A stretch of 64,000 nt of DNA. It comes from Bacteroidales bacterium UBA4333 (GTDB taxonomy: Bacteria > Bacteroidota > Bacteroidia > Bacteroidales > Paludibacteraceae). Below the pieces are notes generated by a model, which worked only from the letters and a program-made list of their open reading frames with translations, did no database searches and was not told where the DNA came from. The stretch lies in NCBI GenBank assembly GCA_002394335.1, contig DGTP01000014.1, forward strand, positions 146,370 to 210,369, read 5' to 3'. Positions 16,800 to 23,808 of this stretch are shown here, one piece after another; position 1 is the stretch's first letter; each line of letters starts with the position of its first letter. The translations under genes were made by a program, and so were the position numbers.

Positions 16800-17387
16800 A
16801 TGACAGAACTTGAACATAAAATAAAAGATTTCATAGACAATTTGTATCGGTGCAAGTTGCTATGATATGTAGTGGAAGGTCTTGACGGTGATATGATTAT
16901 CACCTATAAGAATGAACTCGAGGCCATAGAAATGATTAATGATTTCCTGCAAGTACTACCATACACCTCTATTGACGAAGCAACCAGCTTGCAGTTAGTC
17001 CGGCAAATGAAGGAAATTCAGGATTGTTTCGGAACAGATTTAGCCATGTCCAGGAAGTCTATAAGCCCATACTATTCCTACAGAGAGAGATTCCTTTCTT
17101 TCTCAAATGGAGAAGAAAAAGAAGATTCGGGAATAATCACTCCGGAGTTGCTAAAACGATTGGCTTCTATTCGTTTTCCGAATGACAATGTAGATTTGTT
17201 ATGGATTCTCGCGAACGGCTTGGATTGCTATTGCGATGCCAGCACTCCTAAGGAAGAACTTCAATCCGCATATGACGTTACACTCGCGATACGGGAGATG
17301 CTGCAGAAGTCCGATGACCCAGCACTCAATGGCAAGTTGTGGTATTTCGATGATACAATCAGCGGATATGAGAAACTATTGAAATAG
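16800..17387 (+). pseudogene. hypothetical gene interrupted by an in-frame TGA
   Basis: An ATG at 16800 behind promoter copy D opens a frame of 21 codons that ends in TGA at 16863-16865. The same frame then stays open to 17387 and gives a 171-residue product if a GTG at 16872 is used. The first part (MTELEHKIKDFIDNLYRCKLL) reads like a normal protein start, and the second part has no good start of its own, so one gene of 195 codons with a nonsense change is the simplest reading. The protein is acidic and helical, with no recognised family. Re-initiation at GTG or at the ATG at 16893, or readthrough, could still give product. Confidence 0.55.
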
Positions 17388-17406
17388 TATCCTTCAAATA
17401 CCTAAT

Positions 17407-17543
17407 GGCTAATTAGGGCTAATTGCAAAAAAGATTAACTTCTATTTTTTAATTTGAAAATAAAGTATTATCTTTGCCGCGCAAAATCGGAAAGTGCCCA
17501 ATGCATAACAAAGACCGGGCAAAACTCATAAAATTATATCACC
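17407..17543 (+). promoter_or_regulatory. repeated promoter and 5' leader, copy C
   Basis: Nearly identical to copy A from 17407 to about 17498. The -7 box is at 17469-17476. In the leader TGCCC (17495-17499) can pair with GGGCA (17517-17521); in copy A the pair is TGCTC/GGGCG, so pairing is kept although bases differ. Confidence 0.7.
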
Positions 17544-17663
17544 ATGTTTAATAAATTATCATTCTTACCGTCAGAAAGCCTTTATCCTGTTTGCTTATCA
17601 TTGGATGATTTTGAAGATAAAAATGGCAATGAAAAAATACCTTTGGGGATGATTAACTTATAA
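17544..17663 (+). CDS. 39-codon ORF behind leader copy C, possibly a gene remnant
   Basis: A short ORF (MFNKLSFLPSESLYPVCLSL...) starts exactly where the genes behind leader copies A and B start. Its product has no recognised motif. It may be a small protein, or the surviving 5' end of a gene whose remainder was lost before the next gene at 17693. Confidence 0.4.
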   Translation: MFNKLSFLPSESLYPVCLSLDDFEDKNGNEKIPLGMINL

Positions 17664-17692
17664 TTTCTATTCTAAAACAAAATTTCAATCAT

Positions 17693-18448
17693 ATGAACGA
17701 GAAATATCAAACACTTAAACTGCTCAAGCAAAACGAATACGCGGATGTTTATACCATTGATGGAGAGACGGACAAACCTCAAGGGTTAGTCGTAACACCT
17801 GATAACAAACTCCGCTATTTCGGTGATAAAGCAGGTTACGACAAAGAATATATCATCGTTCTGCCAAATACCCCTAAAACCCCTGTGGATTTGTTTAAAA
17901 CACAAGAACACAAAGAGATGACTACTTTCGAAGGTACGCTGAAGCGAGCCAGGGAAGGGAATGCCTTGAGCCAAAACTTATTGGGGATTTGGATTCTGAA
18001 CTCTCAATTGCCGGATGGTGTGGAAGTTAATGAAGACCCGTTTGAATTGATTCGCTTATCGGCAGAACAGGGATTCCCGACCGCTCAATACAATATGGGA
18101 GTCATCCATGAGACAGGCTGTCTCGGAGGGAAAGTCGCAGATGCCAAAGATGAGAAACAGGCCTTTGAGTGGTATCGCAAAGCTGCCAATCAAGGATGTG
18201 CAGCAGCGATGGCAGCGGTTGGGATTTGTTTGTACAACGGAGTTGGCACAGAACCTAATCTATCTGATGCTTTGTCGTGGCTAAAAGAGGCTGCGACACA
18301 AGGAGAGCAGCGTGGTCAGCTGTTCTTGGCGGAGATTCTTGCCAAAGATGAACGCTGCTGTGATAAGAACGAGGCGTTATATTGGTTTTGCCAACTCGCG
18401 CGACATGAGTCTCTCCGCAACCCCGAACTAAGGGGATTTGTGTTTTAA
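17693..18448 (+). CDS. Sel1-repeat (TPR-like) protein
   Basis: A 251-residue protein. After an unrecognised first 85 residues it carries Sel1-type helical repeats, seen in SAEQGFPTAQYNMGVIHETG, KAANQGCAAAMAAVGICLYN and EAATQGEQRGQLFLAEIL. Such repeats bind other proteins. There is no signal peptide, so it is probably cytoplasmic. It is most likely transcribed from leader copy C through the 39-codon ORF. The partner is unknown. Confidence 0.8.
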   Translation: MNEKYQTLKLLKQNEYADVYTIDGETDKPQGLVVTPDNKLRYFGDKAGYDKEYIIVLPNTPKTPVDLFKTQEHKEMTTFEGTLKRAREGNALSQNLLGIWILNSQLPDGVEVNEDPFELIRLSAEQGFPTAQYNMGVIHETGCLGGKVADAKDEKQAFEWYRKAANQGCAAAMAAVGICLYNGVGTEPNLSDALSWLKEAATQGEQRGQLFLAEILAKDERCCDKNEALYWFCQLARHESLRNPELRGFVF

Positions 18449-18470
18449 ATTACATAATATATTCGATTAA

Positions 18471-19088
18471 ATGAAGATATTCCATTATGACACTCCGGCA
18501 CAAAAGCCGTACGCATTGTATATTCACGGCTTGGGATCCAGCGCGGCGTCTGGAACGAAATCCTCTCTGGCGCGCAGTTTGGATGCTTATGAATGGCTGT
18601 CGCCGGAAATAACGCATAACCCGTTTGAATCATTAGATATCCTGAATGAGTGGGTTGCTGCATTTCAGCCGGCTCTGATTGCCGGCACATCGATGGGCGG
18701 ATTGTTGGTAATGTATGTCAACAGTCCGAATGCCGTCAAAGTAGCCGTCAATCCGTGTATTGAGATAGAGCGGGTGCTTCGTAAGATTGGCTATGGCAAG
18801 CATCCCTATCTGCAACCACGGGAGAATGGCGAGACGGAATATACCATTGACGAACCGATGATACGCCAGTTTATTACATTCCGCGAGACCCATACGCCCA
18901 TTCTCGGAACAAGGAACATCGCGTTATTCTCCACGGACGACGAACTGATTGGGCGTGAGTTCTCGAAGAGAAATGCCGCCATCTTAGAGTCCTTGGGCTA
19001 TGAGATCTATTGGAATGCCAAATTCAGGCATCGCTGCAACGAACAGGCCGCCAAACAAATCAAGAATATTCTATCTGGAAACTTATGA
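18471..19088 (+). CDS. YqiA/YcfP-family alpha/beta hydrolase
   Basis: A 205-residue alpha/beta hydrolase of the small esterase group that includes E. coli YqiA (UPF0227). It has the oxyanion-side motif YIHGLGSS near residue 18, the nucleophile elbow GTSMGG (Ser near 74), and a late His in KFRHRCNEQ. The substrate is unknown; family members hydrolyse short acyl esters in vitro. It follows the Sel1 gene by 22 nt, and its stop overlaps the next start. Confidence 0.75.
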   Translation: MKIFHYDTPAQKPYALYIHGLGSSAASGTKSSLARSLDAYEWLSPEITHNPFESLDILNEWVAAFQPALIAGTSMGGLLVMYVNSPNAVKVAVNPCIEIERVLRKIGYGKHPYLQPRENGETEYTIDEPMIRQFITFRETHTPILGTRNIALFSTDDELIGREFSKRNAAILESLGYEIYWNAKFRHRCNEQAAKQIKNILSGNL

Positions 19089-19327
19089 CAAAAGAACTTC
19101 TTCAAGTCGTTTATAACAACGGTCTTTTATGGTATCTGCTACGCGGGGTGAATGACAGTCTATCGGATAGTTTGGATGCCAATCTTCCAGCGAAAAAGAA
19201 GGCAGAAGAGATTCTCACTCTCCTGCCGGAAATACATATGGATGAGACTACTCGAGCCAAGATGGAAACCTATCTGCACGACATCATCCATTGTGAGACA
19301 ATCGATGCAGAAACGCTCTTGGCGTAA
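19085..19327 (+). CDS. small hypothetical protein
   Basis: An 80-residue acidic helical protein (MTKELLQVVYNNGLLWYLLR...) whose ATG overlaps the stop of the esterase gene (ATGA), so the two are translated together. No motif was recognised. It is the last rightward gene of the accessory region. Confidence 0.6.
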   Translation: MTKELLQVVYNNGLLWYLLRGVNDSLSDSLDANLPAKKKAEEILTLLPEIHMDETTRAKMETYLHDIIHCETIDAETLLA

Positions 19328-19347
19328 TCGTCACAACTCCCGCCGCA

Positions 19348-19706
19348 TCAGCAAAAGCCGGTGGGGCGGGTTTGATTTTTGTTCAGATACTCGCTGTCAC
19401 AAGCCTGGCGGATTTTATCCAGATCTCTACCTTCCTCCGGAAAGGGGATAGAGTTCACTATCTGTTTGCGGGCGATATTCTCGATTTGCCCGCCGTTCAT
19501 TTTTCATATCACGCTCATAATTGAGCGCGCTGATACTCCCCACGCACCCGGCATTTCCGCCTTGTATCCGCCTTAAATGGCCAATCAGGAGTGCCGCCTC
19601 AATCATCCTCATCTTCGTCCTGTCCGCGGTACTTTAGTCCCGCGTTTCTTCTTTCATTATCTGTGAATCTTAAAATTTGTACTGGCATAAATGGCATAAG
19701 TGGCAT
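19348..19706 (-). pseudogene. cluster of three overlapping tiny ORFs, probable remnant
   Basis: Three short frames overlap on the minus strand: 19706-19599 (35 codons, ending in an Asp/Glu run), 19612-19427 (61 codons) and 19500-19348 (50 codons, with IARKQIVNSIPFPEEGRDLD). The last reads like a genuine protein segment but has no proper upstream part in its own frame, and frame 2 reads like plausible protein up to the region where frame 3 opens. A frameshifted old gene is the likely reading. Genuine small phage-type genes are the alternative. I do not recognise the family. Confidence 0.35.
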
Positions 19707-19757
19707 AAATTATCTTTCAAAACCCGCTTTTCTGCCATTTCTGCCACTTCTGCCACA
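19684..19757. repeat. 9-nt periodic repeat in two opposed arms
   Basis: GGCATAAAT-type units repeat three times from 19684, and TGCCATTTC-type units repeat three times from 19733. The second arm is roughly the complement of the first, so an imperfect hairpin is possible. Confidence 0.6.
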
Positions 19758-20049
19758 TCATTTTTTTAATGAATCAGCTAAAATTGGCTGATAAATCGTT
19801 AGTCATTCTTATATATTCTTAGTCATTCGTTAACCATTCTCGGACTTATTACGTACCCGGAAAGGACCTGCCACGCGACCGGAAACCGATTCAAACACCT
19901 CTCCGACACACCCCAAACCGTACGTACACGTCCGTAATGGTAACGACATGGTAACGTAAATGACCGCTAAACACCCCTAAATTACACCCTAAATATACCC
20001 TCAATACATTCTAAATTTATGTAAAAAATCAACAAAAAATCTGCGGCTC
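19758..20049. other. non-coding stretch at the island/core border
   Basis: No gene is visible. It holds short direct repeats of TTAGTCATTC (around 19800-19830) and C/A-rich runs of CCCTAAAT type near 19970-20010. Base composition changes here from the AT-richer left region to the GC-richer right region. Confidence 0.5.
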
Positions 20050-20080
20050 TTGCATATGTGCAAAAATTGTAGTAATTTTG
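20050..20080 (+). promoter_or_regulatory. promoter of the PagL-like gene
   Basis: The palindrome TTGCATATGTGCAA (20050-20063) is followed after 9 nt by the -7 box TAATTTTG (20073-20080). The start codon is at 20089. Confidence 0.8.
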
Positions 20081-20088
20081 CAGTCGGA

Positions 20089-21456
20089 ATGAAAAGAAGA
20101 TATATCCTGACCATATTCCTGTTGATTGGGATTGGCGTAACGGCGTTCTGCCAAGATCCTGCAGCCGGCGAAAAGACAGAGAAGACTCCGCTTCGTTTGG
20201 CGTACCGGCTGAGCGGCGGCGGCGGAATGCTGATACCCGACGGCAAAGTGGACGGGTTTATTCAGCGTCCTGAGTTAGGGGGGAGTTTTGCGGTGGAGTT
20301 TCTGCCGACCGGGAGACTTCGTTGTCTGCAGCAATGGAACAACGCCTCAATCGGTGTAGGAGCCGGTTATATCAACCTCGGCAACGATGCCAAATTGGGC
20401 TCTGCCATCACCGCCTACAGTTATATCAACCTCCCATTCTATAACGGTACGCATTTTCGTATCGGGGCTCGTCCCTCGGTAGGTCTGGCGGCTGTTACCA
20501 AGACCTATGCCAACACGTATGAGGGCGCCAACCTCTACAAAGACCATGAGGGCGCCAACTGGTCGATAGGATCGGTACTGAATGCCTATCTGGCGTTGCA
20601 GTTATACATGGATTTCCCGATCAAAAACGGCTGGGAGATCACCCTTCACGGCGGCTGGCAACATATCAGCAACGGCAGTATCATGCACCCGAATGCCGGA
20701 TATAACATGGCAGGAGGAGAAATAGGGCTGAGATACCAGCCTGAAGGAACAATGAACGATGTACGATGTACGAAGGACAAGGAACAAGGGACAAAGGACG
20801 AAGCGCCTAAACCCGATGTGCCACGGAAGCTGTATGACGGTGTGGACAAACCCTGGGCGGTGGAGATCAGCGCAACGGGAGGCGTGAAGCAGAACTACTA
20901 CGCGGACAACTACCCGGAGATGCAGTTTTTCGGGGCGGCAACCCTGAAAGCTGCTGCATACTGGGTACCGGTGAGTATCTTCCGGATAGGTTTGGGTGTG
21001 GATGGATTTTATGACGGATATTACCGTTGTGTGAGCCATAGTGTGCCCGGTGCCGAAGAGGCGTATCCCGATGCACCGGTAACGAAATTCGGCAAGACTT
21101 ATCTCAAGGAGAGCAGTATAGCCAACTGTTTCCGCGTGGGAATGAGTCTCCAGCCGGAACTGATTATCGGCAGGCTGACCGCCGGACTGCATGTAGGCGT
21201 CTATCTCTACGACCCGGTCAAGAACCTGGAGCCGTTCGCCGAAGCACAAGCGGCGGATCAATCCGGCGAGAAACTGAACAGAGGAATCTTCTATCCCTAC
21301 GATTTTACCAAAGCCAGCAATTATCAGGATGGTTGGTGCTATATGCAAGTGGTGCTGAAATACCACGTGCTGGAGCATATGTTCGTACAGTTGGGGCTGA
21401 AGACACACGGCGTCCGTGCCGAGTTTATCGACGCGGGATTGGGTGTGACATTCTAA
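20089..21456 (+). CDS. PagL-like lipid A deacylase (acyloxyacyl hydrolase)
   Basis: A 455-residue secreted protein with a signal peptide (MKRRYILTIFLLIGIGVTAF). The first half is a small outer-membrane barrel with the PagL active-site signature HISNGS (192-197). PagL enzymes remove the 3-O acyl chain of lipid A in the outer membrane. The family is usually about 150-200 residues, so the second half (from about 250) is extra and looks like a further outer-membrane beta domain. Between the halves an odd Lys/Asp/Glu stretch is encoded by a short tandem repeat. I chose the ATG at 20089 because the promoter lies just before it. Confidence 0.7.
   Translation: MKRRYILTIFLLIGIGVTAFCQDPAAGEKTEKTPLRLAYRLSGGGGMLIPDGKVDGFIQRPELGGSFAVEFLPTGRLRCLQQWNNASIGVGAGYINLGNDAKLGSAITAYSYINLPFYNGTHFRIGARPSVGLAAVTKTYANTYEGANLYKDHEGANWSIGSVLNAYLALQLYMDFPIKNGWEITLHGGWQHISNGSIMHPNAGYNMAGGEIGLRYQPEGTMNDVRCTKDKEQGTKDEAPKPDVPRKLYDGVDKPWAVEISATGGVKQNYYADNYPEMQFFGAATLKAAAYWVPVSIFRIGLGVDGFYDGYYRCVSHSVPGAEEAYPDAPVTKFGKTYLKESSIANCFRVGMSLQPELIIGRLTAGLHVGVYLYDPVKNLEPFAEAQAADQSGEKLNRGIFYPYDFTKASNYQDGWCYMQVVLKYHVLEHMFVQLGLKTHGVRAEFIDAGLGVTF
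20751..20800 (+). repeat. low-order tandem repeat, in frame in the PagL-like gene
   Basis: Overlapping words of ACGATGT and GGACAAG type run for about 50 nt and encode a hydrophilic stretch between the two domains. Confidence 0.7.
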
Positions 21457-21470
21457 TCAGGGGACAATCC

Positions 21471-22685
21471 TTATTCGAAATCGACGAGATGATCTTCCAT
21501 GAGGTAAATCTGGTCAAGCGGCACGTCTTTGCTTGCCAGCAGAGAGCGCCCCGGACGGAAGATCGGATAAAACTCTTTGAGAGACTTGCACATTGTCCGG
21601 GCTTGGCGGTAGTTCTCGTACGCCATAAGCCGGTCTCCACGGATAAAACAGCAGTGCCCGTAGTTGACATAGTCGATTGCCGTAGCGTTTCCCGATCGGA
21701 TTTTGGAGATTAGGAATTCTTCCGCCTCATCCAGTTTTTCCGCCATGAAATCAAGGCATCCGATAGACAGATATGCCAGATTAATGGTATGTTCCCGTTC
21801 GGGTTCTTCTTCGCCGACGATAGTATCAAAGACCCATGTGTTGGGTAACATCATCACTACCTCTGCCAGAAACTCGCGTTCGCCTTCCGGCATAAAAGTG
21901 ATGACATCCTCCATGGAGAGTTCGCTGAAGTCTTTTTCTATAAGATTTTTGATTACATCCTGGGCGTTATCGGGCGACACTTCGGATGTGTCCATCACCA
22001 GTCTGTGAGGCACCTGCTGGGCAGTGTGGATATAGGCATTGAGGACGCGGAACGCGCGCTCGCCATCGCCGATAGCCTCTGCGAAAGCCTCTTGTATCTG
22101 CGGAAAATAGTCGATACGGATGTCATAGTGCGCAAGAAGCAGAATGCAGGTCGATAGTGCCTGGTCGGAGACCAGTCTGCCTCCATGGGAGATTGCATCA
22201 ATCAGGGTCATGATGATGCGGAAATTGAAGCACTCCAAAAGGTTCGGTGCCAAAGATGCTATCGTCATCAGTGCCAAGCCCTGGCGATGCTCGTCTTTCA
22301 GCAGATTGTCAAGCCACTGGTAGTCGTCTTCGGTGAACTTGATACAAGAGGCGTAATAACGCATGACGCTCTGGATGTTATCAGGATTGAACCCGCGCAC
22401 CAGAGGGGACAGCCCCCTTTTGAGGCGCAACTCCACATAGATCTCGTCCACAAGCATATAGGCGTTATGAGTGAGTTTGTCCAACTGCTCGTCCCGCTCC
22501 GGCAAATCCATCGAGAGATAGTATTCGAAGGTGCGGTTATAGTCATCCAGAAGCTGGTGCATCCGGGACTGATAGTCACCAAACCCAAGCTCGATAATCC
22601 ATTGGTTTACGAGAGTGAAAGCATGGTTAAGCATTCTTTCGCCCAAGCCGTGATCGATGATATTGAGTTGCTCCTCCAACGCCAT
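21471..22685 (-). CDS. TPR-like helical protein of unknown function
   Basis: A 404-residue soluble protein, all helical in appearance. The last third has a TPR-like pattern (INLAYLSIGCLDFMAEKLDE and DYVNYGHCCFIRGDRLMAYE). The first two thirds are not recognised. It has no signal peptide. Its ATG overlaps the stop of the glycosyltransferase gene (TGATG), so it is coupled to it. Its 3' end meets the PagL-like gene tail to tail with a 14-nt gap. Confidence 0.7.
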   Translation of the reverse strand: MALEEQLNIIDHGLGERMLNHAFTLVNQWIIELGFGDYQSRMHQLLDDYNRTFEYYLSMDLPERDEQLDKLTHNAYMLVDEIYVELRLKRGLSPLVRGFNPDNIQSVMRYYASCIKFTEDDYQWLDNLLKDEHRQGLALMTIASLAPNLLECFNFRIIMTLIDAISHGGRLVSDQALSTCILLLAHYDIRIDYFPQIQEAFAEAIGDGERAFRVLNAYIHTAQQVPHRLVMDTSEVSPDNAQDVIKNLIEKDFSELSMEDVITFMPEGEREFLAEVVMMLPNTWVFDTIVGEEEPEREHTINLAYLSIGCLDFMAEKLDEAEEFLISKIRSGNATAIDYVNYGHCCFIRGDRLMAYENYRQARTMCKSLKEFYPIFRPGRSLLASKDVPLDQIYLMEDHLVDFE

Positions 22686-23686
22686 CAGAATTCCTCCTTG
22701 ATAAGATAATCGTTACGGGACGGACTGTTACGGATCACCAACTCTGCCAGGAAGCCTGCCAGAAAGAGCATACATCCCAAAATCATCATCAGTATTGCGA
22801 TGTGGAAATAGGGGTTGGTACCTACCAGCATTGCTCTGATACCATGTGCCAGAGCATACCATTTCATGCCCCCGACAACAAGCACGGCTATAAACCCGAT
22901 GAAGAACATCAGACTGCCCACCAGCCCGAAGAAGTGCATCGGCTGCTTGCCGAATTTGTTAAGGAACCAGAGGGTCATGAGATCCAGATAGCCGTTGACG
23001 AAGCGGTTGATGCCGAATTTGGAAGTGCCGAACTCTCTTTTGCGGTGTTGCACCACTTTTTCACCGATCTTGGTGAATCCGGCGTTCTTTGCCAGATAAG
23101 GGATATAGCGGTGCATCTCGGAGAAGACCTCGATGTTCTTGACCACCTCCTGGCGGTATGCCTTGAGTCCGCAGTTCATGTCATGAAGCTGTATGCCCGT
23201 CACGCGCCGTGCCGTAGCATTGAAGAGCTTGGACGGCAGATTCTTGGTAAGTGCGTTGTCATAGCGTTTCTGCTTCCATCCGGACACAAGGTCATACCCC
23301 TCTTCCGTAATCATACGATAGAGTTCGGGGATCTCGTCCGGCGAATCCTGCAGGTCGGCGTCCATGGTGATGACCACATCGCCTTTCGCTGCCTTGAAAC
23401 CGCAATAGAGAGCTGCTGACTTGCCGTAGTTGCGACGGAAAGAGATAGCATGCACGGGAGAACTTTCCGCTTTGTCCGCTCCTGTCTCTTCCGACTTCAG
23501 ACTCTCAACTCTCAACTGTTCTATCACCTCCCTTGAGTTGTCGGTAGAGCCGTCGTTGACAAAGATAATCTCATAGCTGAAACCGTTCTCTTTCATCACA
23601 CGCTCAATCCACTCTGTCAGTTTGGGCAAAGACTCCGCCTCGTTGAAAAGCGGAACAATAATAGATATATTCGGATTATTGGTCAT
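22685..23686 (-). CDS. family 2 glycosyltransferase with membrane tail (DPM1/GtrB type)
   Basis: A 333-residue enzyme with the GT-A start ISIIVPLFNEAESLP, the DGSTDNS nucleotide site, MDADLQDSP (the D-x-D metal site) and QKRYDN in the acceptor region, then two C-terminal membrane segments (about 235-260 and 270-300). Enzymes of this layout move a sugar from a nucleotide to a polyprenyl phosphate. Between residues about 65 and 82 there is an extra hydrophilic stretch (RVESLKSEETGADKAES), encoded partly by a short tandem repeat. It is the first gene of a two-gene unit. Confidence 0.85.
   Translation of the reverse strand: MTNNPNISIIVPLFNEAESLPKLTEWIERVMKENGFSYEIIFVNDGSTDNSREVIEQLRVESLKSEETGADKAESSPVHAISFRRNYGKSAALYCGFKAAKGDVVITMDADLQDSPDEIPELYRMITEEGYDLVSGWKQKRYDNALTKNLPSKLFNATARRVTGIQLHDMNCGLKAYRQEVVKNIEVFSEMHRYIPYLAKNAGFTKIGEKVVQHRKREFGTSKFGINRFVNGYLDLMTLWFLNKFGKQPMHFFGLVGSLMFFIGFIAVLVVGGMKWYALAHGIRAMLVGTNPYFHIAILMMILGCMLFLAGFLAELVIRNSPSRNDYLIKEEF
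23496..23521 (-). repeat. low-order tandem repeat, in frame in the glycosyltransferase gene
   Basis: Two and a half copies of ACTCTCA (plus-strand view) fall in the extra segment of the enzyme, outside its conserved motifs. Confidence 0.65.
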
Positions 23687-23707
23687 TGGTTATTGGTCTT
23701 TGGTTAT
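23677..23707 (-). repeat. ATTGGT-type tandem repeat at the glycosyltransferase start
   Basis: Four variant copies of ATTGGTC/TTATTGG flank the start codon and the 5' leader of the glycosyltransferase gene. Confidence 0.6.
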
Positions 23708-23719
23708 ATTTCCAGGCTG

Positions 23720-23750
23720 CAAAATTACAAAAAATAATTGAGATACACAA
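23720..23750 (-). promoter_or_regulatory. promoter of the glycosyltransferase gene
   Basis: Read leftwards, TAATTTTG (23727-23720) has TTG exactly 23 nt upstream (23750-23748). Confidence 0.65.
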
Positions 23751-23757
23751 ATTTTTC

Positions 23758-23788
23758 TTGCATATATGCAAAAATTGTTGTACCTTTG
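23758..23788 (+). promoter_or_regulatory. dnaE promoter
   Basis: The palindrome TTGCATATATGCAA (23758-23771) is followed after 9 nt by TACCTTTG (23781-23788). The start codon of dnaE is 20 nt further on. Confidence 0.8.
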
Positions 23789-23808
23789 CATCAAAATTGG
23801 AAGAGACA

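Noticed and set aside
19758..20049. tRNA gene or attachment site at the island border
   Set aside because: No cloverleaf or T-loop consensus was found on either strand, and no matching direct repeat was seen at the other end.
20602..21408. 268-codon minus-strand frame opposite the PagL-like gene
   Set aside because: No motif or ribosome-site context. The plus-strand gene has a signal peptide, promoter and active-site motif.
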